The notes below the pieces were generated by a model. That model made no database searches and was not told the origin of the DNA. It saw nothing but the letters and a program-made list of their open reading frames with translations. Of a stretch of DNA of 26,108 nt, positions 8,701 through 15,817 are shown in pieces (positions within the stretch are counted from its first letter, which is position 1; each line of letters opens with the position of its first letter). Made by a program: the position numbers and the translations under genes. The stretch is from a virus, in the IMG/VR virus record IMGVR_UViG_3300034788_000159, positions 1 through 26,108 of that record. The stretch is one strand, 5' to 3'.

Positions 8701-8721
8701 TAGTAGGGCACTGTCTAGCAT
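5710..8721 (-). CDS. 5: Baseplate hub / spike protein gp5, long form without visible lysozyme domain
   Basis: 1003 aa. The N-terminal OB-fold (about 10-125) is recognisable as gp5: GRDGFIWWIGRVANP, then WAFRCKVRIIGYHP, LPWAHVLV and ETVFGFFLDGEEGQQPV. Then come a charged linker, a helical region (about 225-480), beta repeats with GFGYTVPPIVSI (551-562) and related GxGY segments, a bacterial Ig-like (Big_5/SbsA-type) domain at about 632-741, the motif GPFHVHPTTGRKMVGAVH (869-886), and a Thr/Pro/Gly-rich tail (about 910-1003) ending in Gly-Ser repeats. T4 gp5 is 575 aa with a lysozyme domain; I see no lysozyme catalytic pattern here. The start ATG overlaps the CP12 stop by one base. Confidence 0.88.
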   Translation of the reverse strand: MLDSALLKTNFVGRDGFIWWIGRVANPSVWRNEATDTDAGWAFRCKVRIIGYHPFDDTILSDDDLPWAHVLVDATSGAGQSNMGNSSRMVGGETVFGFFLDGEEGQQPVIFGALARNVNSLGPKNTGSYNDDVERENVFAVLSGREAGVEGPTSLPLEEDKEGGATPSNNAENKVGEFKEKETPSGKKVDALATEGVSKAQKVEGAFANRGASETVTMTNGCDNDALSDVTHTVGSFLKTINSLTEYAGQYVDTSRNLLVDIDKEIERSTKLANGAMKKIITVLRDKITAFLSKRYRDFIGLYVTEAEKTPIVAAFKRITDIIFCVFNKLGRDLLGEIKDMFKDMVGNALNGTACAIEQAIGALMAGINDGIKKGLEPITQGLDWLTGSVGDIGSLLDKVSSYTDTVMSFLECDSLQCKEYKDWTQSGGMRKKPDISFKSVIDNSKLLSSLEVADQTLGLANINLLTSPKKFSFLSLLGGGVPELFNCNDTTNNPKNQDDLSDSVPPGFVWPDCIPPKVEVYGNGTKTAAMIPIVSSIDGSILTLQIIEKGFGYTVPPIVSIIDKTHNGGGAKAQTVIDSNGSVVDVYMISPGEGYCPSTNVVPPKYPVTEGPGIGVTSGIGADGTNLDTIDPFITFTTPSDDAVGVQTATSLSITFNEAIVKGTGSLSITESASNVVHETIPIQDKRISFLSDRIIKVDPAKDLKFNTEYHIQMSVGSFLDLNDNEFVGISKTDTYNFTTRGVSGIGSEAVGIVTTLIPQKPGIGYTSGDSGMVGQCSFDLLLTPAGSVVGVQNMNCKDKHKKIPPVIINTKTGVGARLIPVVSYSPDFVADIGERPGPGMLVVNVVDCVYSLPKTQVGWVNGNPYYGPFHVHPTTGRKMVGAVHVPTAHSIIYNTKEESLGRSAPITYTQSTTTDPQIQQTNVSESTDASETNTSDTASTTTTTPTTTTPTQTTTPTTETSSPAPQQQPPTPPPTPPSGGGSGGSSGGGGSSGGGGYGGGY

Positions 8722-8948
8722 TAGTCGTCATAAACCAAGCATTCTGGTTCGTCAGGGTGCATATCACAGAAAAGTTCTAGTGCATTAGGGTCATGATGAT
8801 CTCCCGCTGCGATCTCTTCTTTGTGATGTTCTGCGTATGTTTCTAATTCCTCTAGTTCTACTTTAGCGTGTCTGCGTGCTGCAGGGCTTGATAGAGGATC
8901 TTCTGCTATTTTTCTGTCTTTTTCGATGTGTTGTTCTATACTTTCCAT
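8721..8948 (-). CDS. cp12: CP12-like Calvin-cycle inhibitor
   Basis: 75 aa. The C-terminus LELFCDMHPDEPECLVYDD matches the CP12 hallmark (C-x3-P-x3-EC-x-VYDD), which binds GAPDH and, with PRK, shuts down the Calvin cycle. The central VELEELETYAEHH resembles the CP12 AWD-VEEL helix. Only the C-terminal cysteine pair is present; the N-terminal pair of many plant and cyanobacterial CP12s is missing. Cyanophages are known to carry cp12 to divert host carbon flux toward the pentose phosphate pathway. An AGGAG ribosome site lies just before the ATG and overlaps the end of the gp27-like gene. The stop overlaps the gp5 start (TAATG), so CP12 and gp5 are translationally coupled inside the baseplate operon. 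Confidence 0.85.
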   Translation of the reverse strand: MESIEQHIEKDRKIAEDPLSSPAARRHAKVELEELETYAEHHKEEIAAGDHHDPNALELFCDMHPDEPECLVYDD

Positions 8949-8957
8949 AGGTTCTCC

Positions 8958-10355
8958 TTATGTGAGTCCATACGAATCTCTGATGAGATTCAATGCAGTG
9001 ACATTTTTTCCATCTGATATTTCAAAATGGTGTCTCAAGCTACGAATCAAATAATATCCACTTAGTTCTTGATCCAGATTTTTATTTTCTGTATCATTAG
9101 GCCCTGATTCAGGAACCTGAACTTTAATAATATCTCCAGCCCGTAGGTTTATGTTACATGGTACTGTTATATTTAGGGACTGTTGGAAGAGCAATGTATA
9201 GCGAGAGAACGCTTTTGCCATGTCAGAATCTGACCTACCAGACCCTTCTACGTTGTCATCTTGGTTAGTTTCTAGTGTTGGGGCTAACATACCCTTATCA
9301 CCTATTCTTACCAAAACTCGTGAAGCCGCTTCACTGACATCCCCTGCTGGGATTGGAACGTCCTTACCCGCTACTTTTACTCCATCCTTATCTAATTCAT
9401 CCTTCAGTCTATGAGGGATAGCTTTCGTACTCCAGTCTAACGGATTATAGAAATATGTCAAGTTAGAGTATAATCCGACCCTTAAATTTTTCTGTAGATT
9501 CGTAGATTTGTCTGTGTAATGATGAATTATTCGGAAATTATTCTCTGGTTTCTCTTCCGACTCTATGAAAGTAGAGAATGTATAAGTTTCCGCTACTCTT
9601 TCATCTTTCTTCTTTGTTTCTTTCTTTGAAGGAGCAATGTCACCTGTCTGTGATATTAAACCATCAACTGACTTGAACTTGAAACCATCATAAGTTTCAT
9701 AGAAGAAAAATCCAGAAGTACCACCTACGCTACCTGTTTGTAGTGGTTGTGCTTTAGGGCATAACCAAGTCAAAATATAAAATGGCTTTCTGTTATTACC
9801 TATAAATTCATATGGCGTAATACTATCCTCTATCTCTGCTCTCTCCTCTAACTCCTCTTTCTTTATATTGAATATTTTTGGGTCTGTAAGAATGTCTCTG
9901 ATATGAGAACTTATATTGGCTTTTGAATATTTCTTCTGACATCTAGTAGTCTCATTCATTAAGTTCTCTAAGGAAGTGCATTTCAAGGTAAATGTTTCTT
10001 GGCCTTCGTTCTTAGATACATCTAAGATGCTAGTAACATATAATGGATTATTAAACTTTCCTTCCTGATCACCAAATATTAAATCACCAAAGTCAGTTCC
10101 AATAGTCATATCCAATCTCTCATACCCTCTCACTGGCAATCTACTGAGTAAGTTAGTGGTGTCTGAGCAGTTTATATAAACCGAGTATGATGGAGATAAT
10201 AAATCTTCAAAGTAATCAACAGTAATCACATTTTGAGAAATACTCTCAGCGCTGAGTTGTTCGTTATTTGGATCTCTTTTGTCGCCTGCAAACTGAATAT
10301 CTTCATCTACAGTTAGATTTGCCTTTTTGACAATGATTTTATTAAGACTTGACAT
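8958..10355 (-). CDS. 27: gp27-like baseplate hub protein
   Basis: 465 aa. The beta-rich N-terminus (ITVDYFEDLLSPSYSVYINC), the conserved YEFIGNNRKPFYILTWLCPK (about 182-201) and the C-terminal LRAGDIIKVQVPESGP / SGYYLIRSLRHHF segment resemble the gp27/gpD-type hub proteins of T4-like marine phages. In T4, gp27 (391 aa) forms the trimeric collar that holds the gp5 spike. Here the gene precedes gp5 with only cp12 between, supporting the call. The start overlaps the stop of the 618-aa tail protein by one base. Assignment rests on motif memory and position. Confidence 0.75.
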   Translation of the reverse strand: MSSLNKIIVKKANLTVDEDIQFAGDKRDPNNEQLSAESISQNVITVDYFEDLLSPSYSVYINCSDTTNLLSRLPVRGYERLDMTIGTDFGDLIFGDQEGKFNNPLYVTSILDVSKNEGQETFTLKCTSLENLMNETTRCQKKYSKANISSHIRDILTDPKIFNIKKEELEERAEIEDSITPYEFIGNNRKPFYILTWLCPKAQPLQTGSVGGTSGFFFYETYDGFKFKSVDGLISQTGDIAPSKKETKKKDERVAETYTFSTFIESEEKPENNFRIIHHYTDKSTNLQKNLRVGLYSNLTYFYNPLDWSTKAIPHRLKDELDKDGVKVAGKDVPIPAGDVSEAASRVLVRIGDKGMLAPTLETNQDDNVEGSGRSDSDMAKAFSRYTLLFQQSLNITVPCNINLRAGDIIKVQVPESGPNDTENKNLDQELSGYYLIRSLRHHFEISDGKNVTALNLIRDSYGLT

Positions 10356-12211
10356 TACGAGGCCCCCAGTTCGTTAAACAGGAATGATGAAAATACCTCT
10401 GTATCAGAACTTCCAATAGGAATTATCTGTGCATCTGGTGTGGGTGCTGGTTGAGTGACTGGTTTAGAAGGCATCGGAGTTTGATTTTTTGATACGATCA
10501 TAATATTATTTCCACCACCAGAGAAAGCTCCACCTTCAGCATACTCTGGATAGAAATCCATGTTGGTGTAAAAACCACCTTTTGAAAATGGCATCCACAA
10601 TCCACCCGCTGCGAATCCACCACCTACAACTCGAACATTATAACCATGTTCTTTCCTATCAAGCCTTCTCGCTTGTTCTTTCTTCTCATATGTCGCTCTT
10701 GCAGCGTCACTTCTGTTGAGAATATCTATGTATTGTTTTAGTGGCATATTCACTGTACCATTTATAACATCAATGAAAGTCTTTTTCTCAAATCCTGGCA
10801 CCTTCTTGATTTCCTCCATCAGTTGTTGTTGATGTTCTTCTAAATCTCGTATCGCAATGTCAGCTATTTGTTCTTGGAAAGTTTGAGTTTCTTCAAACGT
10901 AGTGTTCTCAAATTTTTTCATAACTTTAGTTGTTATTTCACTAGAATATCCATAATAACCATCCTCACCCATTATCTCTTTTTCTTTATATTTTTCAAAC
11001 TCTTTACCTACCTTCTGTTTTACTTTGCTATTGTGGGTTTCTTTCGTTTTAGTTATCATCTTACTATTAGAAACAAGTAGCGATGGTGGAGATACTTCAC
11101 CATATCGGTATCCTATTTTACCTGTAAATGGGATTAATTTTGGGCCTGTTTTTTTACCCTTTTCTGGAGTAAACTCACCGCCTGAATCAAAAAACTTTTT
11201 AGAATCTATTTTACCACCAGTAGAGAATCCCATATTCTTAGCTTCTCTCATCCTTCTACCAGTTAGACTAGGATCTTTTCTTGTAGCAGGGGTGTCAAAT
11301 GGAACAATAAATGCACTACCAGCAGGGCCTCTACTGACATATTCTTTACCATGACCTATAAAGTCTACACCTTTACCATCTAATGATACTGGATATCCTG
11401 ATTGAGGGCCCTCTATCCATCCACCTTCTGCCATTTCTGGAGTGACTTCACCTTTGACTTCCATACTACCAGTTTCTTGTTCAACTGTTGGTTCTGATTT
11501 CATATTCATCGCACCTTCTACATTCTCCTGTTCTGCTGGATTTTGAACCAACTCCGTAAATCTAGATTTTAGTCCATCCACCAATGAAGAAAATCTAGTA
11601 AGTTGTTCTTCTTTTATATCTCCTGTTAGCTCTTCTTTCTTCTCCTCTTCTGGTTCTTCTGATTCTTCTGATTTTACCTCCTGTTCTTCGTCTTTCTTTT
11701 CTTTTTCTTCGTCTCTAGCTTCCTTCTCTTTGCTCTCTTCTTCTTTCTTCTCGTCAGTCTTAACTTCCTTGAGTTGCTTTAAGTCTCCTTTACTTATCTC
11801 TTTACCTGTCTTTACAGTCTCTTCTACATTCTTGAGAGCTTCTGTCTTTTTTTGTTCTTCTTCTTTTATCTGTTGCTGTTGAACTTTTTCATCTCCAGCG
11901 AACTGATCATCAGTAGGTAAATCTTCAGCCTTTGTTTTATTTCCCTTAGAAAGTAACATAGGGAGCATCATCATGGCACCTACAGCACCCATGATCATCT
12001 TGCCGCCACCGCCACCACCTTTCTTTTTACCCTTAAATTTACTTAAAAAGTTTTCTGCTTTTTTAAATGCTGAATCGCCTGGAATATCTTTCCCTACTTT
12101 ATTTGTACTACTATTCAGAAAACCAGCAAATTTCTTGATACTACTCTCAGCAGTATCAACAGCCTTCTGTGCTTTTTGATTAACTTTTAAAGTAGATATC
12201 GAAGTCTTCAT
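10355..12211 (-). CDS. Low-complexity tail protein, tape-measure-associated (618 aa)
   Basis: 618 aa. Basic helical N-terminus, a poly-Gly stretch (about 65-70) before a short hydrophobic segment (KMIMGAVGAMMMLPMLL, 71-87), then a very acidic Lys/Glu coiled coil (about 107-205). A conserved block follows: GGWIEGPQSGYPVSLDG, FIGHGKEYVS and AFIVPFDTPATR (about 263-311), which I associate with tail proteins of marine T4-like phages. The second half is charged and helical with Gly-rich patches. It overlaps the 588-aa gene by 4 nt (ATGA). It may be a second tape-measure chain or internal tail protein. T4 has gp28/gp29 in the equivalent place, but homology is not visible to me. Confidence 0.65.
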   Translation of the reverse strand: MKTSISTLKVNQKAQKAVDTAESSIKKFAGFLNSSTNKVGKDIPGDSAFKKAENFLSKFKGKKKGGGGGGKMIMGAVGAMMMLPMLLSKGNKTKAEDLPTDDQFAGDEKVQQQQIKEEEQKKTEALKNVEETVKTGKEISKGDLKQLKEVKTDEKKEEESKEKEARDEEKEKKDEEQEVKSEESEEPEEEKKEELTGDIKEEQLTRFSSLVDGLKSRFTELVQNPAEQENVEGAMNMKSEPTVEQETGSMEVKGEVTPEMAEGGWIEGPQSGYPVSLDGKGVDFIGHGKEYVSRGPAGSAFIVPFDTPATRKDPSLTGRRMREAKNMGFSTGGKIDSKKFFDSGGEFTPEKGKKTGPKLIPFTGKIGYRYGEVSPPSLLVSNSKMITKTKETHNSKVKQKVGKEFEKYKEKEIMGEDGYYGYSSEITTKVMKKFENTTFEETQTFQEQIADIAIRDLEEHQQQLMEEIKKVPGFEKKTFIDVINGTVNMPLKQYIDILNRSDAARATYEKKEQARRLDRKEHGYNVRVVGGGFAAGGLWMPFSKGGFYTNMDFYPEYAEGGAFSGGGNNIMIVSKNQTPMPSKPVTQPAPTPDAQIIPIGSSDTEVFSSFLFNELGAS

Positions 12212-13974
12212 AAGGCATCCACTATATTGAATACAGACTTAGCATGTAGAATGTGCATGTTCGCAGTATCAATAGCAAGTAATGATGGAATTTGGTTCTG
12301 TGGTTTAACAAACTCTCTGTCCATAACATCACTAGGTTTTTTTGCTGGAGCACCCTTCTTACCCCCACCTGATGCAGGGATTTCTAGTGGTATAATATTA
12401 TCTCCACCACCGCCACCGCCGCCTGATGAACTGCCACCACCTTTTGCTGGTTTAGATATATCTCCAGCAACCTGTGTTGTTGCATCTTTTTTCTTAGTAT
12501 CTGGTTTTATTGCCTCTGCCTGTGCAATATTATCATTTGCAAAACTAATTGGATCTTTATTAGCTTCACCTGGCTTTACAGTGTTTATACCTTTCTTTTT
12601 CCTACCTCCACCGCCACCTTTTTTAGGTGTTAATGCTTTTTTTACACCTCCAAGAAAATTACCAGCTTTTTCTTTGAGACCACCAATGGTGTTCTTTATA
12701 TTATTGAATATTTGACCAGGCTTTGACTTTCCATCTTTACCATCTTTACCATCCTTAGCTTCTTCTGCGAAGTTTGGATCATTCATAACTTTTTCAACAT
12801 TTTCCCTAGTTCCTTCCATAGTTGTTGTGCCTTCTGCTATGGGGATAAGTTCATTAATTTCATCCTGTAGGGCTTTTATTCTTCCTCGTAAGTCTTTCAT
12901 CTTCGCCGCAATCTCTGGATCTTCAGGGTTATTACTGTGAGCTCTTTTTAAGTCATTCAGATCGTCTTTTAGATCTCTGTGTTCATCAAATGCCGCAACG
13001 ATTCTTCTAGTGGTTGGTGAATCATTCCCTGATGTGATCTGGCCACGATCCATGCTAATTTTTAAATCGTGTACTTTCTTGTCACCGTCATTATCTGTAA
13101 ATTTTTTAAATCTATAATCATCTGTAAATATACCTTTTTCAGTATCCGTGACACTCTGTTTTTCTTGGACTCCTAGTGATTTGAACCTCTTCACCCTCTT
13201 TGGTGTAAAATCCAAAATACTAGAAAACTTATCCAATATATTTTTGAATATGCCAGCATTACCCTTGTCTTTCTTTACTTTTGCCTCTTCCTGTTTCTTC
13301 TCTAACTTCTTCTTCTTTCTACCTCTAATGAAATCTATGCCTTTTTTGAGTAATGCTCCACCAGCTGCCACTGCTCCACCAGCGACTGCAACCTTGGCTA
13401 CAGTTGGAAGTGCAAGTGCAGCCGCACCAGCGATAGCGACTCCTTTGATTAACTTACCAAATATACCTCCTCCACCACCTTTATCTTTACCCTTAGCTGA
13501 TGCAAGTTTTTTTACAAACTTACTTGCCAACTCATTAGCCTTACCAATAAACTCTACAGACCCACCTAATTTCCCTCTCATTCCCTCAAGACTTGATCCG
13601 AATTGATTCAATGAATTCAATCCACCATCAAATATCTTACCTAGAAACTTGTTAGGGTCAAATGAATTTACCTTTTCTTCAATTTTATTAGATAACTTAG
13701 GTATCAGATTTTGAGCCTTCGACTCTACAATCTTATTGATCTTCCTGATTCCACCCTGTTTCAGATCTGATGCTATTGGTTTTATCTTAGAAACAGACTT
13801 TTGAAGAAACTTTGAACCCCCTACCTTAGCTCCTGATATTCCTTTTCTAGTAGCTCTGACTGCTTTTTTACCAGCCAATGCAGTCTTTTTGACAACCTTA
13901 GACTTAGACACACGTTTGGCTGCACCTTTGGCTGCCTTACCTAATGCTCCGATTGTAGATGAGAGTTTACCCAT
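12208..13974 (-). CDS. Tape-measure-like tail protein (588 aa; gp29 counterpart by position and size)
   Basis: 588 aa. Strongly basic, Ala/Lys-rich helical N-terminus (1-100), a Gly cluster before an Ala/Val hydrophobic segment (about 178-209, VAIAGAAALALPTVAKVAVA), a charged coiled-coil section (about 210-390), three collagen-like GKD repeats (about 407-416) and a Gly/Ser/Lys-rich tail. This is tape-measure-like architecture. The length is close to T4 gp29 (590 aa), the tail-length ruler. It directly follows gp26 plus the 63-codon frame, joined by a predicted -1 frameshift. In lambda-type phages the gene after the frameshifted tail assembly chaperone is the tape measure. It overlaps the 63-codon frame by 8 nt. 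Confidence 0.65.
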   Translation of the reverse strand: MGKLSSTIGALGKAAKGAAKRVSKSKVVKKTALAGKKAVRATRKGISGAKVGGSKFLQKSVSKIKPIASDLKQGGIRKINKIVESKAQNLIPKLSNKIEEKVNSFDPNKFLGKIFDGGLNSLNQFGSSLEGMRGKLGGSVEFIGKANELASKFVKKLASAKGKDKGGGGGIFGKLIKGVAIAGAAALALPTVAKVAVAGGAVAAGGALLKKGIDFIRGRKKKKLEKKQEEAKVKKDKGNAGIFKNILDKFSSILDFTPKRVKRFKSLGVQEKQSVTDTEKGIFTDDYRFKKFTDNDGDKKVHDLKISMDRGQITSGNDSPTTRRIVAAFDEHRDLKDDLNDLKRAHSNNPEDPEIAAKMKDLRGRIKALQDEINELIPIAEGTTTMEGTRENVEKVMNDPNFAEEAKDGKDGKDGKSKPGQIFNNIKNTIGGLKEKAGNFLGGVKKALTPKKGGGGGRKKKGINTVKPGEANKDPISFANDNIAQAEAIKPDTKKKDATTQVAGDISKPAKGGGSSSGGGGGGGDNIIPLEIPASGGGKKGAPAKKPSDVMDREFVKPQNQIPSLLAIDTANMHILHAKSVFNIVDAL

Positions 13975-14158
13975 TTCGTGCCTGTGCTTCTCTTTGTCTT
14001 TGTTTTAGTTGTTCCTCTTCAATATGAAGTCTGAGTAGTCCAACATAGATGTCTCGTTCCCAAGGCGGCATGTTCTCTATCTCCCATAGGGAATATTTAT
14101 GGAACTGCATGAGGGCGAAATTAATGCGAAAGTATGTCTCAAGATCAATATGAGACAT
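13967..14158 (-). CDS. 63-codon frame: C-terminal part of a frameshifted tail assembly chaperone (gp51 position)
   Basis: 63 aa if translated alone. It has SLWEIENMPPWERDIYVGLL (about 23-42), a pattern I associate with the T-domain of tail assembly chaperones, and a Glu/Gln/Arg-rich helical end (EEEQLKQRQREAQARNG). Its ATG lies 2 nt after the gp26 stop and is buried in the 12-bp hairpin at 14130-14162. It is in the -1 frame of gp26 and is reached by slippage at 14167-14173, so the main product may be the gp26 fusion. In T4 the gene after 26 is 51 (hub assembly catalyst); this may be its counterpart by place, but T4 gp51 is much longer. Confidence 0.7.
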   Translation of the reverse strand: MSHIDLETYFRINFALMQFHKYSLWEIENMPPWERDIYVGLLRLHIEEEQLKQRQREAQARNG

Positions 14159-14173
14159 ACTTAGGCGAAAAAA
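14130..14173 (-). other. Programmed -1 ribosomal frameshift signal joining gp26 to the 63-codon frame
   Basis: Minus strand. The heptamer TTTTTTC (14173-14167) reads GA T TTT TTC in the gp26 frame, the X XXY YYZ register for -1 slippage. A 4-nt spacer (GCCT) follows, then a perfect 12-bp stem AAGTATGTCTCA / TGAGACATACTT (14162-14151 with 14141-14130) around a 9-nt loop. The gp26 TAA lies across the spacer/stem border. After slippage the ribosome reads CGC CTA AGT ATG and continues through the 63-codon frame. The fusion would have 238 gp26 residues, three linker residues (Arg-Leu-Ser) and 63 more, 304 in total. Confidence 0.85.
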
Positions 14174-14880
14174 TCCGTTAGCCCCTCTAATACTATAGTG
14201 TTTTTCTTTTTAGTGTTTGGATTAACTACCTCTAGTGTATGTGTCAGTTTAGGCATGGTCTCAAAGAATTGTTCAATCTTTTGAAACTGTGCTGATGTCA
14301 ATGATTCTACCCACTCTTTGAGTTCTTTCTTTGTACACTCAGATGCTGAAAACATATCCTTATCATTATAAACCATATCAATAGATGTCGCTATCATCTC
14401 AAATGATTTTTCTACAGCGTCCTCATCATCTTGACTGAAGTTAGTTTCTATGAACTGACTAAGAGATGGATACTTCATTTTTACAGAATAACCATCTGAT
14501 AGTTCAATATCTGAACTATGTTCATCGTTGCTAGATACTTCAATATCATCAATAAGGACTGTGACAGGAACTTCTGTCTTGCCATCATCACCACATGTCA
14601 CCATAAGTTCAATTGATTCACCGACAGATTTTCCACGAATATTCAAAAATAGATATTCAATATCAAAACTTGGTAGTTGATCGACTTTGATTCCCTTTGT
14701 TAAAACACATTCTTTTATAACTTGTTTAACAGCAGTGGTTATTTGTTTTTGATTTTCTGACTCTAGCGCAAGTATGAGAACTTTTTCTTCTCTTACCAAA
14801 AATGGCCTATACTTGATAGTTTTGCCATTGGATGGTAATTTCAATTCATACTCAGCAGTTGAAATTTTAGGTAAAGGCAT
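14161..14880 (-). CDS. 26: Baseplate hub assembly protein gp26 / tail assembly chaperone N-terminal part
   Basis: 239 aa. It matches the T4_baseplate (gp26) family: an N-terminal pattern ELKLPSNGKTIKYRPFLVRE and EEKVLILALESENQ followed by a helical middle and a short C-terminal strand. T4 gp26 is 208 aa and acts in hub assembly. The end reads GLTDFFA and stop, with the two Phe codons forming the slippery heptamer of a likely -1 frameshift. A minority of ribosomes would therefore make a 304-aa extended form. The gene follows gp54 after 31 nt containing a late-promoter-like CTAAATAA. No clear Shine-Dalgarno is seen. Confidence 0.82.
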   Translation of the reverse strand: MPLPKISTAEYELKLPSNGKTIKYRPFLVREEKVLILALESENQKQITTAVKQVIKECVLTKGIKVDQLPSFDIEYLFLNIRGKSVGESIELMVTCGDDGKTEVPVTVLIDDIEVSSNDEHSSDIELSDGYSVKMKYPSLSQFIETNFSQDDEDAVEKSFEMIATSIDMVYNDKDMFSASECTKKELKEWVESLTSAQFQKIEQFFETMPKLTHTLEVVNPNTKKKNTIVLEGLTDFFA

Positions 14881-14899
14881 AATAAGTAATTATTCGTTA

Positions 14900-14907
14900 T
14901 TATTTAG
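14900..14907 (-). promoter_or_regulatory. Late-promoter-like octamer upstream of gp26
   Basis: On the minus strand CTAAATAA lies 20-27 nt before the gp26 ATG, in the only real gap of the tail block. It resembles the T4 late promoter element TATAAATA and related A/T-rich late elements in cyanophages, recognised by gp55 with gp33. The same octamer occurs before gp4 at 15785-15792. AT-rich background makes chance matches easy. Confidence 0.4.
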
Positions 14908-14911
14908 AGGG

Positions 14912-15784
14912 TTAATTTGAAGCTTTATCTACAGTATTTTCAGACACATTCTCAGCGTTGACTACCTGTGAAAGACCCTTCTGTGGCACCGCTGGCGCAG
15001 GGGTTCCTTGATTGTTGACAATATAGTATCTGTCATATGCAAACTCAACAGTAACTTGTAATAGGTTTCCGCCTGCATAGTTGAGTGGTATGTCTTGTAT
15101 TGATATAGGGAAGGCATTTATAAAGTTATAACTGATAGCATCAGGTTTAAACTCTTCTGGAAGACCATCCGCACCTAGATTTCTTTCAAACTTTGTGATT
15201 GATATATCTCTTTTATAGTCGTGAGGATATCTAAATCTATGGAAGGCAAATCTTTCATCATTATTTGGATATCCGCCAGGGTATCCCTGATTATGTTTGA
15301 TTCCCTCTTGTGTTACATAAAGAGGATTCATAAAGTTAAACCACTCTTGGAAGAGTTTCAAAGTTTTATAATCTTGAGACACAAAGAAAGTCAATGATAT
15401 ATCAGTGTATTGTCTTTGTGTAGCAAATCTCTCTCTAATACCCTGTCTACTTCCAACTTCCTGTACCACAGCCATTGATACGCCAGGCAACATTGCCTCA
15501 TTACATAGTATCTCATATACTTCTTTCTGTCCATTATCTAATAATCCACAAGATGTCAACCATCTACTTAAGTCATTGGCAACTTTTTCACTTTGATAAA
15601 CACTGGATGATGCAGCATCTAATGTAACTGGAAACGCATCAATGGGTTCTGCACCAATGTTAGCTAGATCCATCTGAACTTTAAAAAAGTTAGAGAGAGC
15701 TGGGGCACCAAGAGCCGATCTAAATGTTTCTATATCTTTTACTAACTTATCGTTGCTAAAATAACTTTTCTGTTGCCTGGCCAT
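14912..15784 (-). CDS. 54: Baseplate tail-tube initiator gp54-like
   Basis: 290 aa. It shows the tail-tube fold pattern of cyanophage gp54/gp48 proteins: LPGVSMAVVQEVG (99-111), FATQRQYTDISLTFFVSQDY (120-139), FQEWFNFMNPL (145-155), FRYPHDYKRDISITKFERNL and a C-terminal FAYDRYY. T4 gp54 (320 aa) starts tail-tube polymerisation on the gp48 cap. gp48 is encoded on the opposite strand at 16766-18418. The C-terminal 40 residues are Pro/Ala/Asn-rich and probably disordered. The start is 12 nt from the first in-frame ATG of the divergent gp4 frame. gp48 and gp54 share this fold, so the exact number is less certain than the family. Confidence 0.8.
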   Translation of the reverse strand: MARQQKSYFSNDKLVKDIETFRSALGAPALSNFFKVQMDLANIGAEPIDAFPVTLDAASSSVYQSEKVANDLSRWLTSCGLLDNGQKEVYEILCNEAMLPGVSMAVVQEVGSRQGIRERFATQRQYTDISLTFFVSQDYKTLKLFQEWFNFMNPLYVTQEGIKHNQGYPGGYPNNDERFAFHRFRYPHDYKRDISITKFERNLGADGLPEEFKPDAISYNFINAFPISIQDIPLNYAGGNLLQVTVEFAYDRYYIVNNQGTPAPAVPQKGLSQVVNAENVSENTVDKASN

Positions 15785-15792
15785 CTAAATAA
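15785..15792 (+). promoter_or_regulatory. Late-promoter-like octamer in the divergent gp54/gp4 junction
   Basis: CTAAATAA on the plus strand begins one base after the gp54 start codon. A start site about 6 bases beyond the octamer would give a leader of roughly 20 nt to the favoured gp4 ATG at 15818. The overlapping palindrome TAAATTTA (15790-15797) also gives CATAAATT on the minus strand, a weaker candidate for gp54. Confidence 0.45.
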
Positions 15793-15817
15793 ATTTATGA
15801 CTTACCATACTATGTAT

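Noticed and set aside
12731-12757. Tandem 9-nt repeats considered as a small repeat array or CRISPR
   Set aside because: They encode Gly-Lys-Asp collagen-like triplets in the tape-measure-like protein; no spacers.
15773-15817. Longer gp4 start (TTG at 15773, ATG at 15797 or 15812)
   Set aside because: The ATG at 15818 gives MAYQGKF, matching T4 gp4 MAYSGK. The upstream residues lack family support and cover the divergent promoter.
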